A DNA stretch of 64,000 bases from the NCBI RefSeq assembly GCF_008041835.1, contig NZ_VRYE01000062.1, positions 1 through 64,000 on the forward strand. Direction: 5' to 3'. Position numbers and translations under genes: made by a program. The notes under the pieces were generated by a model. The model made no database searches. It worked only from the letters and a program-made list of their open reading frames with translations, and was not told the DNA's origin. Below, one piece after another: positions 57,237 through 64,000 of this stretch; positions within the stretch are counted from its first letter, which is position 1, and each line of letters begins with the position of its first letter. This stretch comes from Ectopseudomonas mendocina (GTDB lineage Bacteria > Pseudomonadota > Gammaproteobacteria > Pseudomonadales > Pseudomonadaceae).

Positions 57237-58090
57237 AAGCGCCGCAAACATTCCAGCAGGCAATCCAGCGCCGGCTGACGCTGCGCCCGCCGCACCAGGG
57301 CGACCAGTTCGCGATGGAAGGCCAGCGCGCCCAGCTCGATCACCCGCAGGCGCGTGGGCCGTTGCAGCCACAGGCCCGCGCGTGGCACCAGGGCGACGCC
57401 CATGCCGTTCTCCACCAGACGCACGATGGCTTCCAGCTCATCCAGCTCCAGCGCCTCGTGCACGTTCAGCTGCTGTTCACGCAGAAAGCGGGTCACCTGG
57501 CGCCCACCGAACGAGGCGCGGTCGTAGCGCACGAAAGGTTGCTCGACCAGCAGGCGCAGCGGGTCGTCGCCCGGCACGTCCAGCGGAGCGATGAGCACGA
57601 AGGGCTCGTGCGCCAGCGGGACTTCGAGGATTTCCTTGGGCAAGGCAAACGGCGGTTTGATCAGCAGTGCCAGATCCAGCTCGCCGGCATCCAGCTGGCT
57701 GAACAGCTGCAAGGACACGCCCGGCACCAGCTTCAGTTCGACCCGCGGCGCCAGTTGCCGAAAGCGCGGCAGCGCCTCGGCCAACAGGCCGGTCTGCAAG
57801 GTGGCGATGGCGCCGACGCGCAGCTCGCCCTGCCACTGATCGGCCGCCTGCGGTAGCGCCATTTGCGCGTACAGCGCGAGCATCTGCTCGGCCAGCGGCA
57901 GGGCATGCCGGCCGGCCGCATTGAGCACGGCAGCGCGACCACTGCGGTCGAACAGGCGCACGCCGAGGTGCTGCTCCAATACGCGCATCTGCGCGCTGAC
58001 GGCAGATTGGGTCAGGCCCACCTGCTGACCGGCAGCGGCGAAGGTGCCCAAACGGGCGACGGTGATGAAGGTTTTCAGTTCACGCAGCAT
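57233..58090 (-). CDS. LysR family transcriptional regulator
   Basis: A 285-residue regulator. Winged helix residues 1-60 contain LKTFITVARLGTFAAAGQQV and GLTQSAVSAQMRVLEQHLGV. The rest is a substrate-binding-fold effector domain (about 90-280). The stop codon comes from a dispersed repeat, so the C-terminus may be shorter or longer than in relatives. It is divergent from the VOC gene, a possible target. The ligand is unknown. Confidence 0.88.
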   Translation of the reverse strand: MLRELKTFITVARLGTFAAAGQQVGLTQSAVSAQMRVLEQHLGVRLFDRSGRAAVLNAAGRHALPLAEQMLALYAQMALPQAADQWQGELRVGAIATLQTGLLAEALPRFRQLAPRVELKLVPGVSLQLFSQLDAGELDLALLIKPPFALPKEILEVPLAHEPFVLIAPLDVPGDDPLRLLVEQPFVRYDRASFGGRQVTRFLREQQLNVHEALELDELEAIVRLVENGMGVALVPRAGLWLQRPTRLRVIELGALAFHRELVALVRRAQRQPALDCLLECLRRL

Positions 58091-58233
58091 CGGCGCCTCG
58101 AATGATCGAAATTATTTGAGCTTGCACGAAAGAATATTCGCTTTCCGACAATTTCGCTGTTGATAGGCTGGAGCAACGAACATCGATGGCGGGTTGTACC
58201 CGCCCTACCCACAACAATCAGAGGTAATCCGTG

Positions 58234-58659
58234 ATGGCCCTTGCACCCTTTCACCTGGCGATTCCCGTGTACGACCTGGCTGCCGCGCGGCATTTCTATG
58301 GCGAGGTGTTCGGCTGCGCCGAAGGCCGCAGCAGTGAGCACTGGGTGGATTTCGATTTCTTCGGCCACCAGTTGGTGATCCACGAGGCGCCAAAGATGGC
58401 CTACCAGGAATCCGCCGTGAGCAACCCGGTGGACGGCCATGACGTGCCGGTGCCGCATTTCGGCGTGGTGCTCGCCTGGGACGATTGGGAGGCGCTGGCC
58501 GAGCGCCTGCGCAGCCGCCAGACGACGTTCGTCATCGAACCCTATGTGCGCTTCAAGGGCCAGGTCGGTGAGCAGGCCACCCTGTTCCTTCTCGACCCCT
58601 GCGGCAATGCCCTGGAGTTCAAGGCGTTCAAGGACATCGGCCAGCTGTTCGCCAAGTAA
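58234..58659 (+). CDS. VOC family (glyoxalase-like) protein
   Basis: A 141-residue protein of the vicinal-oxygen-chelate fold with two beta-alpha-beta-beta-beta units. [20 protein letters not shown] carries the first metal-ligand His, [16 protein letters not shown] the second, and [15 protein letters not shown] ends with the ligand Glu. The reaction is unknown (dioxygenase, lyase or resistance type). ATG at 58234; a GTG one codon earlier is possible. It is divergent from the LysR gene. Confidence 0.87.
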   Translation: MALAPFHLAIPVYDLAAARHFYGEVFGCAEGRSSEHWVDFDFFGHQLVIHEAPKMAYQESAVSNPVDGHDVPVPHFGVVLAWDDWEALAERLRSRQTTFVIEPYVRFKGQVGEQATLFLLDPCGNALEFKAFKDIGQLFAK

Positions 58660-58692
58660 GCGCACGCTGCCCGGGTAGCGAGCAAGCGCCGC

Positions 58693-61575
58693 TCAATCCA
58701 GCGGATTGTCGATCTGCGCGCGCAGCAGCTCGGCGAAGGCGCTTGCCTCCACCGGGCGGCTGATCAGGAAGCCCTGGATCTCGTCGCAGTTCTGGCTCTT
58801 GAGGAAATCCATCTGCGCCTGGGTTTCCACGCCCTCGGCCACCACTTTCAGCTCCAGGCTGTGAGCCATGGCGATGATCGCGCGGGTGATTGCGGCATCC
58901 TCGCCACCGGGTGACAGGTCGCGGATGAAGGTCTGGTCGATCTTCACGTAATGCACCGGGAAGCGCTTGAGGTAACTGAGCGAGGAATAGCCGGTGCCAA
59001 AGTCGTCGATGGCCAGCTTGACCCCCAGTTCGCGCAGCTGGCGGAAGGTGACGATGACGCTGTCGACGTTGTCCAGCAGCTGGCTTTCGGTCAGCTCCAG
59101 TTCCAGATATTGCGGCGCCAGGCCGGTCTCTTCGAGCACCTGACGCACCAGGCTGGTGAGGTTGCCCTGGCGCAGCTGATGCACCGAGATGTTCACCGAC
59201 ACACGGATTTTCGCCAGCCCCTGACGCTGCCATTCACACGCCTGCTGGCAGGCCTGACGCAGCACGAACTCGCCAATCGGTGCGATCAGCCCGGTTTCCT
59301 CGGCCAGACCGATGAACTCGCTCGGCGGCACCATGCCCTGTTGCGGATGGCGCCAGCGCACCAGCGCCTCGGCAGCATTGAGCTGGTCGTCGGCGAGGTT
59401 CAGTTTGGGCTGGTAGAACACCTCCAGCTGGCCTTCGTCGATGGCCTTGCGCAGCTGGTTCTCCAGTTGCAGGCGCTCCAGGGTGCAGGCCTGCAGGTTG
59501 TCGGTGAAGAACTGGAAGGTGTTGCCACCCAGGTGCTTGGCATGTTGCACGGCCATGTTGGCCTGGCTGATCAGTGCGCTGATCTCGCGGGCGTAGTCCG
59601 GCAGCAGACTGATGCCCAGCGAGGCACTGATCACCAGCTCGTGGCCACCGACGGTCATCGGCACGCGCAGCTTGGTCAGCAGCCGACTGGCCACCCGCGC
59701 CAGGCTGGAAAGGCTGCCATAGGCATCGAGGATGATGGCAAATTCATCAGCCGACAGCCGCGCGATGCAGTCGGCCTCGGGTACGGTCTGGGTCAGGCGG
59801 CGGCTTATCTGGCGCAGCAACTGGTCCGCCACCTCATGCCCGAGGCTGTCGTTGAGCAGCTTGAAGCGATCCAGATCGATGTGCACCAACGCGATGCTGC
59901 GGCCACTCTGCCGTGCGCGCTGGCTGGCTTCATGCAGACGCTCCTTGAACAGGCTGCGGTTGGCCAGCCCGGTGAGGTCGTCGTAGTGCGAGAGGTAGCG
60001 CAGGCGCTCCTCGGCCTCGCGCCGCGCCGTCAGGTCGGCGAAGAAACCGACGATATGACTGGGTCGACCGCTGGTATCGCGCACCAGATTGAGCTGCAAC
60101 CATTGCGGATAGAGCTCACCGCTCTTGCGCGTCTCGATCAATTCGCCCTGCCAGGTGCCGCTGCTGTCCAGCTCCTGGCTGATCAACTGATACTGCCTGC
60201 GCATCTCACCACTGCTGAAAAGGCTGGTCACCCTGCGCCCGACCACTTCCTCGCTGCTATAGCCGGTCACCGCGCTGAAGGCGCGGTTGACCGCCAGCAC
60301 GCGGTAGTCGGGGTCGAGAATGAAGATGCCTTCGCTGGCGGCCTCGAATACGGTCGCGGCCAGACGTTGCTGCTGCTCCTGCTGGCGCCGCGCGCTGACG
60401 TCACGTCGCGTGCCGAGCATGCGCCGGACACGACCGGCGGCATCACGCTCGACCGCACGGCCACGGTCTTCGACCCAGACCCAGTGGCCATCGACATGGC
60501 GCACGCGGTACTCGATCTGATAATCCTCGCTGCGCCCCTTGAGGTGCTGAACCAGCGCCCGACGCAGTCGTGGCAGGTCGTCCGGGTGCAGACGCGGGGT
60601 GAGGTCGCGCAGCATCACCCGCACCTGCTCCGGCTCCAGACCGAACAGCTCGCGCAGGTGTGAATGATGCACCTGATCGCTTTCCAGATCCCAGTCCCAC
60701 AGCCCCAGCTCACTGGCCTCCAGCGCCAGGGCCAGGCGCTCCTGGCTCTTGCCCAGGGCATGAGTCGCCTCGTCCAGCTCCAGGGTACGCTCGGCCACGC
60801 GCATTTCCAGCGCACCATGGGCACCGCGCAGCTCACGTTCGGCACGACGGCGTTGCTCAACCTCGCGCGCCAGCTCTTCGTTGAGCCCTTCGGCGCGCTG
60901 CTTGGCATGCTCCAGATTGCTGATCAGCGCCAGGTTATGGAACCGTTGCAGCAAGCTGCGCTGTACCAGGCGATTGACCTGCCAGGCCACGATCAGCAGG
61001 GCAAGAAACAGGATCAGCCCAAGCAGTCCCCAACCGCGTTGCAGGCTGTTGTCGGCCAGCAGCAGATAGGCCACCGAAGGCAGCAGGCAGGGCAAGGCGA
61101 AGCTGAGAAAGGCTGGCAGGCTGACGGCATAGGCGACGCTGGCCGAAAGAATCGCCGCGGCGATCAGGCCATAGACCAGTGCCTGCTGATAGAACACATC
61201 GGCCGGCACCAGGACGATCACGGCGAAGGCGAGGGTCAGGCCGGAGGCCCCCGCGCCGAACAGGAAGATGTTTCGCCAGTAGGGTTCGGCCTGGCGGCTC
61301 GGCAGCGCCGCGTTGAAGGCGTTCACCTGGGTCAGACGCAGCAGCACCAGCAACACCACCCAGCCCAACCATGCTGCGAGCATGAGGGCACTCTGCTGAC
61401 TCCACAGCAACAGGCTGCAGGCCAGGCCAACCAGCAGCATAAGCAGGGTGGGCAGGCGCGAGCCCAGAAACAGCAAGCGGGTGCGCTCGACGGCAATATC
61501 CGTGGCGAACTGACGTTCAGCCTGCTGCGGGTCCAGCGTCACCTCTTGAACTTCGGCGCTAGTCGTGGCGGTCAT
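58693..61575 (-). CDS. Membrane PAS-PAS-GGDEF-EAL protein, probable phosphodiesterase
   Basis: A 960-residue protein. Residues about 35-215 form six or seven transmembrane helices, followed by a coiled coil (about 220-290). Two PAS domains (about 285-405 and 410-530; FILDPDYRVLAVNRAFSAVT, VVGRRVTSLF) precede a degenerate GGDEF domain with SADEF near residue 608. The EAL domain (about 710-955) keeps EALVRWRHP, ELTESQLLD, IDDFGTGYSSLSYLKRFPVH and VAEGVETQ. The cyclase is probably inactive and the phosphodiesterase active. It is next to uvrD as in P. aeruginosa. Confidence 0.9.
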   Translation of the reverse strand: MTATTSAEVQEVTLDPQQAERQFATDIAVERTRLLFLGSRLPTLLMLLVGLACSLLLWSQQSALMLAAWLGWVVLLVLLRLTQVNAFNAALPSRQAEPYWRNIFLFGAGASGLTLAFAVIVLVPADVFYQQALVYGLIAAAILSASVAYAVSLPAFLSFALPCLLPSVAYLLLADNSLQRGWGLLGLILFLALLIVAWQVNRLVQRSLLQRFHNLALISNLEHAKQRAEGLNEELAREVEQRRRAERELRGAHGALEMRVAERTLELDEATHALGKSQERLALALEASELGLWDWDLESDQVHHSHLRELFGLEPEQVRVMLRDLTPRLHPDDLPRLRRALVQHLKGRSEDYQIEYRVRHVDGHWVWVEDRGRAVERDAAGRVRRMLGTRRDVSARRQQEQQQRLAATVFEAASEGIFILDPDYRVLAVNRAFSAVTGYSSEEVVGRRVTSLFSSGEMRRQYQLISQELDSSGTWQGELIETRKSGELYPQWLQLNLVRDTSGRPSHIVGFFADLTARREAEERLRYLSHYDDLTGLANRSLFKERLHEASQRARQSGRSIALVHIDLDRFKLLNDSLGHEVADQLLRQISRRLTQTVPEADCIARLSADEFAIILDAYGSLSSLARVASRLLTKLRVPMTVGGHELVISASLGISLLPDYAREISALISQANMAVQHAKHLGGNTFQFFTDNLQACTLERLQLENQLRKAIDEGQLEVFYQPKLNLADDQLNAAEALVRWRHPQQGMVPPSEFIGLAEETGLIAPIGEFVLRQACQQACEWQRQGLAKIRVSVNISVHQLRQGNLTSLVRQVLEETGLAPQYLELELTESQLLDNVDSVIVTFRQLRELGVKLAIDDFGTGYSSLSYLKRFPVHYVKIDQTFIRDLSPGGEDAAITRAIIAMAHSLELKVVAEGVETQAQMDFLKSQNCDEIQGFLISRPVEASAFAELLRAQIDNPLD

Positions 61576-61856
61576 AGGCGATTTTCTTGTAATGGTTGCC
61601 TGAGGGGCTGCGGTGTTTTTTCAGCTGCCTCAGCCCTGACGTCGCGGGAGAATACCCGAGACAGACGCTCTGCCCAACAATGATGTGGCGCATTTCACAA
61701 CCTGAAGCCGAACTTCTGCCAGGCCACGCCATGTCACGACGACCCCAGGCCGCCTGACCACGCCCACCTGCGCGCTGACCTGCCAGTCGTCGGTAGCATC
61801 GGACGCGTTTCTCCACGCTCGGACAACGGTTTGCCCTCCCCTGTCCGGGCACCTAG

Positions 61857-61996
61857 CAGGCCGTTGAAAAACGTAGGCGAGGCAGCCAATGCAAGGCAAA
61901 AATAGGCGAAAAAGCGGAGTTTACGAGCTGTAAATGAGCATTTTGAGCCTGTTTTTAACGCAGCAGTGGCAACGCAGATAGTTTTTCAACAGCCTG
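61857..61996. mobile_element. 140-bp MITE-like element B
   Basis: Terminal inverted repeats CAGGCCGTTGAAAAAC and GTTTTTCAACAGCCTG (one mismatch) are flanked on both sides by CTAG. Its ends are unrelated to those of the element at 45214-45352, but its centre (61898-61956) is nearly the same 59-base hairpin-forming core, in the opposite orientation. It ends 13 bases before uvrD. The rest of the 434-base gap (61576-61852) shows no gene. Confidence 0.85.
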
Positions 61997-62009
61997 CTAG
62001 AATGCCGCG

Positions 62010-64000
62010 ATGCAAAACGACCTCGACCACAGACTCACCACCCTCAATCCCGCCCAGCACCATGCGGTCACCACGCCGCCGGGTCATCAGTTGGTGTTGG
62101 CCGGTGCCGGCTCGGGCAAGACCCGCGTGCTGGTGCACCGTATCGCCTTCCTGATCCAGCGCCTGGACGTGTCGCCACACAGCATCCTGTCGGTGACCTT
62201 CACCAACAAGGCCGCCGCCGAGATGCGCCACCGCATCGAAGACGTGCTCGGCCATGCCCCGGCGGGCATGTGGGTCGGCACCTTCCATGGCCTGGCGCAC
62301 CGTCTGCTGCGCGCGCACTGGCAGGAAGCCAAGCTGGCCGAGAACTTCCAGATTCTCGACTCCGACGATCAGCAGCGCCTGATCAAGCGGGTAATCCGCG
62401 ACCTCGGCCTGGATGAACAGCGCTGGCCAGCCAAGCAGGCGCAGTGGTTCATCAACGGGCAGAAAGACGAGGGCATTCGTCCGCAAGGCATCCAGGCCAG
62501 CGGCGACCTGTTCCTGGCCACCATGCGCGGCATCTACGAAGCCTACGAGGCGGCCTGCGCGCGCACCGGCGTCATCGACTTCGCCGAACTGCTGCTGCGC
62601 GCCCTCGACCTGTGGCGCGACAACCCTGGCCTGCTGGAGCACTACCAGCGCCGCTTCCGCCATATCCTGGTCGACGAGTTCCAGGACACCAACGCCGTGC
62701 AGTACGCCTGGCTGCGCATGCTCGCCAAGGGCGGCGAGAGCCTGATGGTGGTGGGCGACGACGACCAGTCGATCTACGGCTGGCGCGGCGCGAAGATCGA
62801 GAACATCCAGCAGTTCGACCAGGACTTCGCCGATGCCGAGATCATTCGCCTGGAGCAAAACTACCGCTCCACCGCCAATATCCTCAATGCCGCCAACGCG
62901 CTGATCGCCAACAACCAGGGTCGCCTCGGCAAGGAGCTGCGTACCGACGTCGGTGATGGCGAGCCGCTAGCCCTGTACGCCGCCTTCAACGAGCACGACG
63001 AAGCGCGCTACGTGGTCGAGACGATCGAGGACGCCCTGCGCAAGGACGGCCTCAAGCGCAGCGAGATCGCCATTCTCTATCGCTCCAACGCCCAGTCGCG
63101 CGTGCTGGAAGAGGCGCTGCTGCGCGAGAAGATCCCCTACCGCATCTACGGTGGTCAGCGCTTCTTCGAGCGTGCCGAAATCAAGAACGCCATGGCCTAT
63201 CTGCGCCTGCTCGACGCACGAGACAACGATCCGGCGCTAGAAAGAATCATCAACGTGCCTGCACGTGGTATCGGCGAAAAAACGGTAGAAAACATTCGCC
63301 AATTTGCGCGTGAGCATGAGCTACCAATGTGGGCGGCTATTCGCCGAATGCTCGCAACAAAAACATTGTCCGGTAAGGCCGCCGGGGCGCTGACCGCATT
63401 CATCGATTTGATAAATAACCTCGACGAGAAAGTCGCTGCCATGCCGCTGCACCAGATGACCCAGGTGGTCATCGAGAAAAGCGGCCTGCTCGCCTATCAC
63501 GAAGCGGAAAAGGGCGAGAAGGGCCAGGCCCGGGTAGAGAACCTCGAGGAACTGGTCAGCGCCGCGCGCGCCTTCGAGAATGACGAAGACGACGAGCTGA
63601 CCCCGCTGCAGGCCTTCCTCACCCACGCCTCGCTGGAGGCCGGCGACACTCAGGCCGCCGAGAACGAAGACAGCATTCAATTGATGACCCTGCACAGCGC
63701 CAAGGGCCTGGAATTCCCCCTGGTATTCCTGGTTGGGATGGAGGAGGGTCTGTTCCCGCACAAGATGAGCCTGGAAGAACCGGGCCGATTGGAAGAAGAA
63801 CGCCGCCTGGCCTATGTCGGCATTACCCGTGCCATGCAGAAGCTGGTGATCAGCTACGCCGAAACCCGGCGTCTCTACGGTAGCGAGACCTACAACAAGG
63901 TGTCGCGCTTCGTCCGCGAAATCCCCGCACCGCTGATTCAGGAAGTGCGCCTGAGCAACAGCGTCAGCCGCCCGGTGAGCACCAGCTCGATGGGTGGCGG
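62010..64000 (+). CDS. uvrD: DNA helicase II UvrD, C-terminus cut by window
   Basis: The first 663 or so residues of the SF1 helicase that acts in mismatch and nucleotide-excision repair. Walker A is GAGSGKT near residue 32, followed by VTFTNKAAAEMRHR, HILVDEFQDTN, VVGDDDQSIYGWRGA, LEQNYRST, LMTLHSAKGLEFPLVF and EEERRLAYVGITRAM. All visible SF1A motifs are intact. The start ATG lies just after MITE element B, so that element sits in its promoter or leader. A lower-GC stretch lies near 63240-63430. Confidence 0.96.
   Translation, partial: MQNDLDHRLTTLNPAQHHAVTTPPGHQLVLAGAGSGKTRVLVHRIAFLIQRLDVSPHSILSVTFTNKAAAEMRHRIEDVLGHAPAGMWVGTFHGLAHRLLRAHWQEAKLAENFQILDSDDQQRLIKRVIRDLGLDEQRWPAKQAQWFINGQKDEGIRPQGIQASGDLFLATMRGIYEAYEAACARTGVIDFAELLLRALDLWRDNPGLLEHYQRRFRHILVDEFQDTNAVQYAWLRMLAKGGESLMVVGDDDQSIYGWRGAKIENIQQFDQDFADAEIIRLEQNYRSTANILNAANALIANNQGRLGKELRTDVGDGEPLALYAAFNEHDEARYVVETIEDALRKDGLKRSEIAILYRSNAQSRVLEEALLREKIPYRIYGGQRFFERAEIKNAMAYLRLLDARDNDPALERIINVPARGIGEKTVENIRQFAREHELPMWAAIRRMLATKTLSGKAAGALTAFIDLINNLDEKVAAMPLHQMTQVVIEKSGLLAYHEAEKGEKGQARVENLEELVSAARAFENDEDDELTPLQAFLTHASLEAGDTQAAENEDSIQLMTLHSAKGLEFPLVFLVGMEEGLFPHKMSLEEPGRLEEERRLAYVGITRAMQKLVISYAETRRLYGSETYNKVSRFVREIPAPLIQEVRLSNSVSRPVSTSSMGG

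Overview
This is a 64 kb stretch of a high-GC Pseudomonas chromosome. Gene content and order match the P. aeruginosa oxyR-recG / glc / pho-pst / polA-znu-met / uvrD neighbourhoods as I remember them. The many short palindromic repeats, and those containing CCCGGAT/ATCCGGG, suggest the P. mendocina-oleovorans side of the genus; that placement is inference. Almost everything is core metabolism and regulation. The accessory material is a broken or incomplete IS66-type element at the left edge, several small non-coding repeat elements and a few decayed genes.

Layout. 1-1.2 kb: IS66-type tnpC (cut by the window edge) and tnpB. 1.3-10.7 kb: AraC regulator, SDR epimerase, oxyR, recG, a YbaK/HDOD fusion, two small hypothetical proteins, an HU protein and a rubredoxin reductase. 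10.9-17.3 kb: CNNM/CBS membrane protein, phoR-phoB with a Pho box, ubiA, ubiC and a PAS-GGDEF cyclase. 17.3-28.3 kb: a frameshifted secreted-protein gene, glcC with two operator palindromes, glcDEFG, malate synthase glcB, glycolate permease glcA and a rubredoxin. 28.4-37.6 kb: M23 peptidase, response regulator, phoU-pstB-pstA-pstC and pstS, with Pho boxes before pstC and pstS. 37.8-43.8 kb: a repeat block, a truncated CHASE3-type sensor kinase beside an intact response regulator, an AmpD-type lipoprotein amidase, a MarC protein, a dgcH-like cyclase, an endo/exonuclease-phosphatase family protein and dsbA. 43.9-50.8 kb: cytochromes c4 and c5, engB, the sRNA ErsA, polA, a DUF2782 protein and thrB. 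50.9-57.1 kb: znuA, zur-znuC-znuB, a lipoprotein and metNIQ. 57.2-64 kb: LysR regulator, VOC protein, a GGDEF/EAL protein and the start of uvrD.

How the genes work together. GlcDEF oxidises glycolate to glyoxylate, GlcB condenses it with acetyl-CoA to malate, GlcA imports glycolate and GlcC controls the set. PhoBR, PhoU and Pst form the phosphate-sensing and uptake system. Zur and ZnuABC handle zinc, and MetNIQ handles methionine. DsbA, c4 and c5 serve the periplasm and respiration. Three separate c-di-GMP enzymes are present.

Most notable. Two 139-140 bp non-autonomous elements (45214-45352 and 61857-61996) have unrelated terminal inverted repeats. They share a 59-nt central core in which every difference falls in a stem and preserves base pairing, pointing to a conserved structured core carried by different MITE families. 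Comparison with the remembered PAO1 order also suggests that about 17.5 kb (10.7-28.36 kb) is inverted, separating rubredoxin from its reductase.
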